A DNA stretch of 64,000 nt from Actinomadura barringtoniae. Its GTDB lineage: Bacteria; Actinomycetota; Actinomycetes; Streptosporangiales; Streptosporangiaceae. The stretch's first letter is position 1. Every line of letters starts with the position of its first letter. Both the position numbers and the translations under genes were made by a program. The stretch spans positions 1-64,000 of the forward strand of contig NZ_JAGEOJ010000025.1 of the NCBI RefSeq assembly GCF_017573505.1, given 5' to 3'. This document shows, piece by piece, positions 32,858 to 39,679 of this stretch. The notes under the pieces are model-generated. The model worked only from the letters and a program-made list of their open reading frames with translations. It was not told the DNA's origin and ran no database searches.

Positions 32858-33325
32858 ATGCGTCTTCGTCACCGCATCGCCGGGATCGCCATGGCAGGGG
32901 CCGTCGCGTCGGGCCTCATCGTCGCGGGAGGGACCGCCGCCGAGGCCGGAGCGTACGGCTGCAGCGGCAAGTTCATCCGCTCCTGGCCGATCTCCGCCAA
33001 GTTCGTCGTGGTCAGCGACGTCCGGCTCTACTACAACTCCTCGACCCGGTACAGCTGCGCCGTGAACGTCAAGCGCAAGGCCTACCGGGGCAAGAAGACC
33101 CAGACAGACATCGAGATGCTCAACCAGACCTGGGCCGAGGACAACCAGCACAAGGGCGTGAACTGGTCCAAGGACGGCGGCAAGTTCTCCCAGTACGCCG
33201 GTCCGGTGAAGGTCCGCGGGCGGTCCACCAAGGGCAAGAAGTACAAGATCACGATTGTGGCGTCCGCCTCCGGTGGCTCGGGCGTCAACACCCCGCCGGT
33301 CTGGAAGACGGTCTGGGCCTACTGA
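32858..33325 (+). CDS. Small secreted hypothetical protein, partner of the previous gene
   Basis: 155 aa from ATG 32858, GGGAG 7 bases before. The signal peptide ends near residue 31 (AAEAGA). The mature protein is basic, with two Cys (YGCSG, YSCAV) and aromatic-rich beta strands (VVVSDVRLYYNSSTRYSC, VWKTVWAY at the end). It lies 11 bases downstream of the other secreted protein and is surely co-transcribed. Function unknown. Confidence 0.8.
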   Translation: MRLRHRIAGIAMAGAVASGLIVAGGTAAEAGAYGCSGKFIRSWPISAKFVVVSDVRLYYNSSTRYSCAVNVKRKAYRGKKTQTDIEMLNQTWAEDNQHKGVNWSKDGGKFSQYAGPVKVRGRSTKGKKYKITIVASASGGSGVNTPPVWKTVWAY

Positions 33326-33337
33326 CCTCCTCCCAGG

Positions 33338-33361
33338 ACGGCCGCAGCTCCCGGTGGCCGT
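33338..33361. terminator. Hairpin after the secreted pair
   Basis: ACGGCC pairs with GGCCGT, about 12 bases past the stop at 33325; followed by the larger hairpin at 33366-33404. Confidence 0.45.
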
Positions 33362-33365
33362 CCGT

Positions 33366-33404
33366 GGGTACGGCTCGCCCTAGGTGCCAGGGCGGGCCGT
33401 ACCC
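33366..33404. terminator. Bidirectional terminator between convergent genes
   Basis: GGGTACGG-CTCGCCCT pairs with AGGGCGGG-CCGTACCC (one mismatch, 7-base loop) between the secreted pair and the M28 peptidase. Confidence 0.7.
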
Positions 33405-33419
33405 GTCTTCACAGGCGGC

Positions 33420-34946
33420 TCAGGACTTGGTGATCTTGAGGTTGTCGACGCCGGCCTCGACGAGGCTGCCGCCGCTCGCGTCGGCGGCGTCGACCACGAT
33501 CCGGACGGTCTGGCCGGCGAACGACGACACGTTCACACTGGCCGTCTGCCAGGAGGCGGCCCGGTTGGAGGCCGCGCCGGTCTGGTCGAGGACGGTGCTC
33601 GTCGTGGTCCCGACGACCCGTACGCGCAGGTAGTCGGCGCTGGAGGCGTTGTTCAGATGCCCCAGATACCAGCTGAACGACAGGTTCAGTGTCCCGGCGG
33701 GCAGGGCGATCGGGGCCGACTGGACGCTGGTCACGCCGCCGTCGATGTCGTTCGCCCCGGCGTCGGATCCGGCGGAGGCGCCGGTGACCAGGTCGTTGCT
33801 GCCGCCCGCGGGCGCCAGCTGCAGGCCCGTTCCGCTGTAGGTGGTGGGCTGGGCGGCGCCGCGCTCGAACTTGCCGGTCGTGGCGGTGTCGGTCCCGGCC
33901 GGGTTGGCGGTCCAGCCCTTGTCGGTCTCAAGATCGTCGGAGTAGACGGTCTCGCCGGGCGGCTGGGCGGCGCCCGCCAGGTTCCAGACGGCGTAGGCGA
34001 TCGAGTCGGCGTTGCGGTCGAGCGCGGTGTCGTTGATGTTGCTCGAGGTGTCGCATGAGCTGTGGTAGCAGCGGTCGAACGCCTGACCTGCCGTTCCACC
34101 CCACAGCTGCGCCTGCGCGGACGTCTTGATCTCCTCGGCGCCGGTGAACATGCCGCCCGCCGGGATGCCGTACCGGATGAAGCCGCCGTAGTCGCTGCGC
34201 CCGTCGAACGCGGTGTCGCGCACCTGGACGTTGATCGAGGTGAAGTACGCCCGCAGCGTGTTCTCGATCTCCGCCGACCCGGCGGGGCCACCGCTGCCGC
34301 TGGACCCGTCGCCGTCATAGGCGAAGTAGCCGGGGTTGGGCGAGCCGACCATGTCGAAGTTCAGATAGCCCTTGATCTTGGCCCGCTCGGTCGCGCCGAG
34401 GTTGCTGGTGTAGTAGTTCGAGCCGACCAGACCGAGCTCCTCCGCGCCCCACCAGCCGAAACGCAGGTGTTTGGCCGGATGGAAGTTCTCCCGTGCGACC
34501 GCCAGGGCCACCTCGAGGTTCGCCGCCGAGCCCGAGCCGTTGTCGTTGATGCCGGGGCCCGCGGTCACGCTGTCGAGGTGCGCGCCCGTCATCAGGACCT
34601 GGTCGGCGTCGCCGCCCGGCCAGTCGGCGATCAGGTTGTAGCCGGTGGCGCCGCTGGAGGTGAACGACTGGATGGTCGTGGTGTAACCGGCCGCGTCCAG
34701 CTTGCCCTTCACGTAGTCGAGCGAGGCCCGGAAGCCGGGACGCCCGTGGGCTCGGTTGCCGCCGTTGCTGGTGGCGATGGTCTGCAACTGGGACAGGTGC
34801 GCCTTGACGTTGGCCAGCGGGATATCCGGCGCCGCCAGCGCCTTGGCGGTGGGGGGTGTGGCCGCTGCCGCCGCCGATCCGCCGATCATGGCGGTCGTCA
34901 CGGCAAGGCTGAGCGCCCCGATGGTCGCGAGTACGCGCGATCTCAT
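33420..34946 (-). CDS. Secreted M28 family aminopeptidase with C-terminal beta domain
   Basis: 508 aa from ATG 34946 with GGAGG close before it. Signal peptide to ~residue 30. The peptidase domain (~45-320) has metal ligands in LMTGAHLDSV, GINDNGSGSA, WWGAEELGL, FDMVG and a late His (CYHSS); both dimetal Glu and Asp are present. A beta-rich C-terminal domain follows at about 332-508 (TVYSDDLETDKGW to ITKS), nearly identical to the end of the neighbouring M4 protease. It would trim N-terminal residues from peptides outside the cell, probably together with the M4 enzyme. Confidence 0.9.
   Translation of the reverse strand: MRSRVLATIGALSLAVTTAMIGGSAAAAATPPTAKALAAPDIPLANVKAHLSQLQTIATSNGGNRAHGRPGFRASLDYVKGKLDAAGYTTTIQSFTSSGATGYNLIADWPGGDADQVLMTGAHLDSVTAGPGINDNGSGSAANLEVALAVARENFHPAKHLRFGWWGAEELGLVGSNYYTSNLGATERAKIKGYLNFDMVGSPNPGYFAYDGDGSSGSGGPAGSAEIENTLRAYFTSINVQVRDTAFDGRSDYGGFIRYGIPAGGMFTGAEEIKTSAQAQLWGGTAGQAFDRCYHSSCDTSSNINDTALDRNADSIAYAVWNLAGAAQPPGETVYSDDLETDKGWTANPAGTDTATTGKFERGAAQPTTYSGTGLQLAPAGGSNDLVTGASAGSDAGANDIDGGVTSVQSAPIALPAGTLNLSFSWYLGHLNNASSADYLRVRVVGTTTSTVLDQTGAASNRAASWQTASVNVSSFAGQTVRIVVDAADASGGSLVEAGVDNLKITKS
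33423..33950 (-). repeat. Duplicated C-terminal domain, copy 1 (M28 gene)
   Basis: Coding DNA for a ~175-residue beta domain, matching 35087-35617 over its whole length at both protein and DNA level with a few substitutions; long identical DNA runs occur. Confidence 0.85.
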
Positions 34947-34990
34947 GGCGTTCCTCCGAAGGGGTCCGGAAAGGGATCCGAAAGAGAAGC

Positions 34991-35056
34991 GCCGGCTCGT
35001 GGCGGGCCCCGCCTGTCGAGGGTGGGGGACCGAGCGAGGGCTCGCCACGAGCCGGC
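34991..35056. terminator. Long-stem hairpin between M4 and M28 protease genes
   Basis: GCCGGCTCGTGGCG (34991-35004) pairs with CGCCACGAGCCGGC (35043-35056), a perfect 14-bp stem. It lies after the M4 stop and about 45 bases before the M28 start, so it may terminate or attenuate read-through. Confidence 0.65.
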
Positions 35057-35083
35057 CGAGGGGGTTCCTCAATAGGGTCGGGA

Positions 35084-37492
35084 CTACGACTTGGTGATGG
35101 TGACGTTGTCGATGCCGGCCTCGACGAGGCTGCCGCCACCGGCGTCGGCCGCGTCGACGACGATCCGGACCGTCTGCCCGGCGAACGGCGTCAGGTTGAA
35201 GGTCGCGTTCGCCCAGGCGGCGGAACGGTTGGCCGCCGATCCGGTCTGGTTGACGGCGACGCTGGTGGTGGTCCCGACGACGCGCACGCGCAGGTAGTCG
35301 GCGCTGGAGGCGTTGTTCAGGTGACCGAGGTACCAGCTGAACGACAGGCTCAGCGTGCCCGAGGGCAACGTGATCGCCGGCGACTGGACGCTGGTCACAC
35401 CGCCGTCGATGTCGTTCGCGCCGACGTCGGTTCCGGCGGAGGCGCCGGTGACCAGGTCGTTGCTGCCGCCCGCGGGCGCGAGCTGCAGGTTGGTGCCGCT
35501 GTAGGAGGTGGCCTGGGCGGCGCCGCGCTCGAACTTGCCGGTCGTCGCGGTGTCGGTCCCGGCCGGGTTGACCGTCCAGCCCTTGTTGGTCTCGAAGTCG
35601 TCGCTGAAGACCGTGCCGGGCTGCGTGCTGCCGACGCTCAGGGCGTAGGTGGCCGTACGGTCCACGCTCGCGCCGTCACCGAGCACCGTGATCGTGTAGT
35701 TCCCGTTCGGCGTGCCGGCCGGAACGTTCACCGTCATGGTGGACGACTGCCCGGAGGTCACCGACGCGGGCGAGAACGACGCGGTCGGGCCGGACGGGCT
35801 GCTGGTCGCCGACAGCGCCACGGTCTGCGCGCTGCCGCCGGTCGTGGCCGTGTTCACGGTCGCGGTGGTCGATCCGCCGGCCTGCGCGCTGCCGGAGGAC
35901 GGGTTCAGCGACAGTGAGAAGTCGTTCTGCTGCGTGCCGCAGGACGCCTCACCGCTCTGCGCCGGAACGCTGACCGCCGCCCACGCGGCCTTCACCGCGT
36001 TGCACTCGGTGGCCGAGCCCGGGAACAGCTGGATCGCCGCGTTGATCGTCTCGATGCGCTCGCGCGCGTGGCTCCAGGCCGTCACCTTGCGGTTCAGGCC
36101 GCCCATGAAGATCTGCCCGGCCTTCTGAACGCCGATGCCGGTCACGGTGGAGCTGTTGCACGTCGGGCTGGCCGGGTCGCCGCCACCCGGGTTCGAGCCC
36201 TTGGCCAGCAGGTAGAACCAGTGGTTCTGCGGACCGGCGGCCGCGTGCACCTCGGTGCTCGGGATCGACGAGGAGTAGCAGTTCGGGTCGCCGAGCGCGC
36301 CGGGGTTGTACATGTTGCGGATCGGTCCGCTGCCGACCAGGTTGACCTCTTCGCCGACCAGGAAGTCCGGCTCGTCGTACTGGGTCGGCTCGTTGGCGTA
36401 GTACTCGGTCAGGGCGCCGAAGATGTCTCCGGTCGACTCGTTCATCCCGCCCTTCTCGTTGCCGCTCCCGCCGCTGGAACCGCCGGGCGTGGTCTGGAAG
36501 ATGGCGTGACCGAACTCGTGCGCGACGACGTCGTAGGAGGTCGCCTGCTTGGAGTTGGCCGAGTTGTGGCCGAAGCTGGTGTAGCTGCCGTTCCAGAACG
36601 CGTTCTCGTCGTTCAGGCCGACGCGCGCCGGGAAGCCGCCGCCGCTGCCGTTGATGCCGCTGCGCCCGAGCCAGGCGCCGAGCATGTCCCATTCCTTCTG
36701 GACGGCGTAGAGGGCGTCGACGCAGGCGGTCTCCAGGTTGGTGCCGCTGCCGTTGCCCCACGCGCTGTCGGTGCCGGTGTAGGTGGCGCCGTCCTGGCCG
36801 CCGCAGCGCAGGCCCGAACGGGTCGGGTCGGTCATCGAGGTCGCGGCCGTGCTGAGGTCGACGGTGCCGTGGTAGTTGGACTGGTCGTCGGCGACGTCGG
36901 TGACCTCGTCCCAGGTGCCGACGACCTTGCCGGACGCGGCGTCGACGAAGACGTGCAGCTTGGTCTGGGCCTTCTTGCGGAAGCCCGTCACTACCGTCTC
37001 GTACGCCAGCCGCCCGCTGCCCTCGGCCATCACGGTCAGCGCGGGCTTGGACGCCGAGGTGACCGTGCTGACCTGCGAGCGCGAGACCTTGGCGGCCTGC
37101 GCGGACGACACGGTCGCCTTGGTGGACACATCGAGCTGCTTCGGCTGTGCGACCGTGGTGCTCAGCACCGAGCCCTTGGAGTTGGTGACGACGACGAAGT
37201 CGCCGCCGTAGACGGGCAGGCCGTCGTAGGTCCTGTCGTAGGAGACGTACTGCAGACCGCCCTGGCCGGACACGACACCGCGCCGGACGATCTTCTCCTC
37301 GGGCGCCTTGTGGACGGTCTTCGGCTTGGCGGCGACGAACTGGTCGGCCGCCGTAGCGGCGACCTTCTTGGCGTCGGGCTTGGGCGGGGCCGGGGGCGGC
37401 GACGTGGCGGCAGCGGCTGTGACGGGGGATGACAACGTCACGGCGAGGCAGGCGGCGATCGCCCCCGCCCCGAGCGCGGACTGATGTCTCAC
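35084..37492 (-). CDS. Secreted M4 family (thermolysin-like) metalloprotease
   Basis: 802 aa from GTG 37492 (GGAAGGAG before it). Signal peptide to ~30. An FTP/PepSY-type propeptide lies at ~60-205. The catalytic domain has VVAHEFGHAIF (HExxH, ~residue 320), MNESTGDIFGAL (third ligand Glu, ~347) and an active-site His region EVHAAAGPQNHWFYLLA. A beta-sandwich linker (~525-615, Ser/Thr/Gly-rich, LSATSSPSGPTASFSPASV) precedes the C-terminal domain shared with the M28 gene (from TVFSDDFETNKGW). It acts as an extracellular endoprotease; together with the M28 exopeptidase it forms a protein-scavenging pair. Confidence 0.95.
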   Translation of the reverse strand: MRHQSALGAGAIAACLAVTLSSPVTAAAATSPPPAPPKPDAKKVAATAADQFVAAKPKTVHKAPEEKIVRRGVVSGQGGLQYVSYDRTYDGLPVYGGDFVVVTNSKGSVLSTTVAQPKQLDVSTKATVSSAQAAKVSRSQVSTVTSASKPALTVMAEGSGRLAYETVVTGFRKKAQTKLHVFVDAASGKVVGTWDEVTDVADDQSNYHGTVDLSTAATSMTDPTRSGLRCGGQDGATYTGTDSAWGNGSGTNLETACVDALYAVQKEWDMLGAWLGRSGINGSGGGFPARVGLNDENAFWNGSYTSFGHNSANSKQATSYDVVAHEFGHAIFQTTPGGSSGGSGNEKGGMNESTGDIFGALTEYYANEPTQYDEPDFLVGEEVNLVGSGPIRNMYNPGALGDPNCYSSSIPSTEVHAAAGPQNHWFYLLAKGSNPGGGDPASPTCNSSTVTGIGVQKAGQIFMGGLNRKVTAWSHARERIETINAAIQLFPGSATECNAVKAAWAAVSVPAQSGEASCGTQQNDFSLSLNPSSGSAQAGGSTTATVNTATTGGSAQTVALSATSSPSGPTASFSPASVTSGQSSTMTVNVPAGTPNGNYTITVLGDGASVDRTATYALSVGSTQPGTVFSDDFETNKGWTVNPAGTDTATTGKFERGAAQATSYSGTNLQLAPAGGSNDLVTGASAGTDVGANDIDGGVTSVQSPAITLPSGTLSLSFSWYLGHLNNASSADYLRVRVVGTTTSVAVNQTGSAANRSAAWANATFNLTPFAGQTVRIVVDAADAGGGSLVEAGIDNVTITKS
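35087..35617 (-). repeat. Duplicated C-terminal domain, copy 2 (M4 gene)
   Basis: Counterpart of 33423-33950, about 1.66 kb away in the same orientation. Confidence 0.85.
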
Positions 37493-37616
37493 AGGGGTGC
37501 TCCTTCCGGGAACCGGGCAGGGCGGGCCGCCGGAGGTCCTTGTGGGAGGGCTCCGCGAGGTCCGGACTACCTGGTGATGAGGGGAAGTGAACGAGGGGAG
37601 GTGCTTCTCACGCGTT

Positions 37617-37632
37617 TCTCATCCGGATGAGA
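37617..37632. promoter_or_regulatory. Perfect 16-bp palindrome upstream of the M4 protease
   Basis: TCTCATCCGGATGAGA is its own reverse complement, about 125 bases before the protease start. A near copy of its core, CTCGTCCGGATGAG, stands at 49771-49784 upstream of another secreted-protein gene. Candidate repressor site. Confidence 0.4.
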
Positions 37633-37764
37633 TGCCCTGAAGTGCACCCTGATGGGGGATTGGTGTCAACGAATCCATCAACGACTGGATTTTCAATCCG
37701 TCCGCTTCGAGGGTCGAACGGTCACTGAACGGCTCCCGATCCCGCACGTGACCAGGTACGACGC

Positions 37765-37797
37765 GGCCCCCGACCGGCGCGCGGAAGATCGGGGGCC
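37765..37797. terminator. Terminator after the esterase gene
   Basis: GGCCCCCGA pairs with TCGGGGGCC (9 bp), about 45 bases past the esterase stop on the minus strand. Confidence 0.65.
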
Positions 37798-37842
37798 ACG
37801 AAGATTTTCACTATCGGATGATCACGGGCCGGGCCGGCGCGG

Positions 37843-38871
37843 CTACGGGGTGATGCGGTGGCAGAGCCAGGCGAGCGACAGCGGGTAGCGGTACTCGATC
37901 GCGCCGTGGGCCGCGTCGAACAGCTCGAAGTGGATCACGTCCTCCTTGACCCCGGCGTCGAGAAGCGCCTGGTGGAACGCCTGGGCGCCGACGTCCAGGT
38001 ACCACTCGTCCCGGGTGCCGCCGTCGATCCAGATCGCCTGCTGTGACTGCATCGCGCCCGCGTACCGCGGCACCATGCGCACCGGGTCCATGTCCAGCCA
38101 GCGCTGCCACACGTCCGGCTTCAGCACGCCGGTGACGGTGTCGAACGGCAGCACGGGCGTGCCGTCGTCGGCGGCCGAGTAGCAGGCGGTGTAGCCGAGG
38201 AACTCCAGCAGCTTGGAGTCCTCGCCCTTGGTGAACGACACCCGCGAGTTGAAGTCGTTCCACCAGTTCATGATGTCGCCGTCGTAACCGCGCAGCTGGC
38301 GGACCGCGTCGGGGAAGTCGGGCAGGTAGCAGTACTCGAAGAGGGCGTCCCCGGAGTGCGTGGCGAACGCCCCGAACAGGTCGGGGCGCAGCATCGGCGT
38401 GATCATCGCGCCGTAGCCGCCGCTGGACTTGCCGGTGATCGCCCGGTGGCCCGGCTCGGCCAGCGTCCGGTAGTTGGCGTCCACCCAGGGCACGACCTCG
38501 TCGCACAGGTAGGAGTGGTAGCGGCCGGTGCCGGCCGAGTCGAGGAACTGGCTGCCGCCGTACGCCGTCCAGGCGTCCACGTACACGACCAGCGCGGGCG
38601 GCGCCTCGTCGGTGGCGAACACCTCGTCCGCCAGCTCGGGGAACGGGCGCCGGAACGGCATCCGGTTGCGCCACATCATCAGGTGGCCGGTGAAGCCCTG
38701 GATGACGTACACGACGGGGTAGCGGCGCCCTGGATCGTCGTCATAGCCGGGCGGCACGTACACCCACAGCGGCCGCTCGTGCGGGTCGCCGAGCGGGTTG
38801 CCGCGCAGCAGTTCACTGGTGAAGACGTGCTCGTCGACGCGCCCGGCGAGCTCGGCGGACCATGGCAGCAT
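37843..38871 (-). CDS. Alpha/beta-hydrolase esterase (Fes/esterase D-like)
   Basis: 342 aa, ATG 38871. It matches the PF00756-type esterases: LWVYVPPGYDDDPGRRYPVVYV near the N-terminus, nucleophile Ser in ITGKSSGGYGAM (~residue 150), acidic residue in the DGGTRDEWY region (~280) and His in FDAAHGAIEYRYP (~320). No signal peptide, so it is probably cytoplasmic. Relatives hydrolyse siderophores, S-formylglutathione or acyl esters. No siderophore gene is near, so the substrate stays open. Confidence 0.85.
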   Translation of the reverse strand: MLPWSAELAGRVDEHVFTSELLRGNPLGDPHERPLWVYVPPGYDDDPGRRYPVVYVIQGFTGHLMMWRNRMPFRRPFPELADEVFATDEAPPALVVYVDAWTAYGGSQFLDSAGTGRYHSYLCDEVVPWVDANYRTLAEPGHRAITGKSSGGYGAMITPMLRPDLFGAFATHSGDALFEYCYLPDFPDAVRQLRGYDGDIMNWWNDFNSRVSFTKGEDSKLLEFLGYTACYSAADDGTPVLPFDTVTGVLKPDVWQRWLDMDPVRMVPRYAGAMQSQQAIWIDGGTRDEWYLDVGAQAFHQALLDAGVKEDVIHFELFDAAHGAIEYRYPLSLAWLCHRITP

Positions 38872-38962
38872 GCAGAGTTCTCCCTGATCATTGAAGTTGG
38901 GGCGGCTTTTCGTCGTGATTTGCCTCTACCCCGTCGCCACGGATGATCACTAGCTTGACCCT

Positions 38963-39673
38963 ATGACCAAGCGCTGGATGATCCCCGCCCTCGCCGTCGC
39001 CGCTCTCACCGTCACCGTGCCCACCGCCACGGCCAACGCACAGGCCACGGCCGAGCCCACCGCGCGAGGCGGCCATGGCCAAGGCCACGGGCAAGGCGGT
39101 CACAAGGTGAAGTGCACGTTCATCCCGACGCCGGACAACCCCGCGGCCAAGCCCGTTCACCCGCCGCGTCCGCGCGCCAGGAACCGCGGCACGGTCGAGG
39201 TCACGCTGAAGACCAACTTCGGCGACATCAAGATCCGGATGGACCGGCGGGCGGCGCCCTGCACCGTGCACAACTTCGTGAGCCTGACGCGGCAGCGGTT
39301 CTTCGACCACACGCAGTGCTGGCGGCTGACCAATTCCGAGCGGCTCGGCGTGCTGCAGTGCGGTGACATCTACCGCGCCGAGGAGGGCGGGCCGGGCTAC
39401 AAGTTCGCCGACGAGCTCACCGGCAAGGAGACCTACCCGCGCGGCACGGTCGCCATGGGCAACTGGGGTCCCGACACCAACTCCAGCCAGTTCTTCCTGG
39501 TGCACTCGCACGCCAACATCCCGCCCGCCTACACGGTCTTCGGGAAGGTCACCAAGGGCCTGAACGTGCTGGACCGGATCGTCGCCGGCGGCATCATCCC
39601 GGGCCCGACCAACCCGCAGGACGGCCAGCCGAAGCACCCGGTGAAGATCATCAAGGTGCTCGTCCGCCACTGA
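38963..39673 (+). CDS. Secreted cyclophilin-type peptidyl-prolyl isomerase
   Basis: 236 aa from ATG 38963. A signal peptide (~1-27) is followed by a His/Gly-rich stretch (GGHGQGHGQGGHKVK). The cyclophilin domain spans ~73-236: VEVTLKTNFGDIKIRMD, VHNFVSLTRQRFFDHTQCWR, GTVAMGNWGPDTNSSQFFLVHS, and FGKVTKGLNVLDRI. The key catalytic Arg is in FDHTQCWRLT-like context, as in bacterial forms. Predicted to act in the envelope or outside the cell to speed folding of secreted proteins. Transcribed alone; the esterase lies divergent to the left. Confidence 0.9.
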   Translation: MTKRWMIPALAVAALTVTVPTATANAQATAEPTARGGHGQGHGQGGHKVKCTFIPTPDNPAAKPVHPPRPRARNRGTVEVTLKTNFGDIKIRMDRRAAPCTVHNFVSLTRQRFFDHTQCWRLTNSERLGVLQCGDIYRAEEGGPGYKFADELTGKETYPRGTVAMGNWGPDTNSSQFFLVHSHANIPPAYTVFGKVTKGLNVLDRIVAGGIIPGPTNPQDGQPKHPVKIIKVLVRH

Positions 39674-39679
39674 GGCTCG

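Larger units (their letters stand above)
37493..37842. other. Intergenic region upstream of the M4 protease
   Basis: About 350 bases without a gene. It holds the perfect palindrome at 37617-37632, the protease promoter (not clearly delimited) and the terminator at 37765-37797 of the convergently placed esterase gene. A short AT-richer block (about 37655-37710) is visible. Confidence 0.6.
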
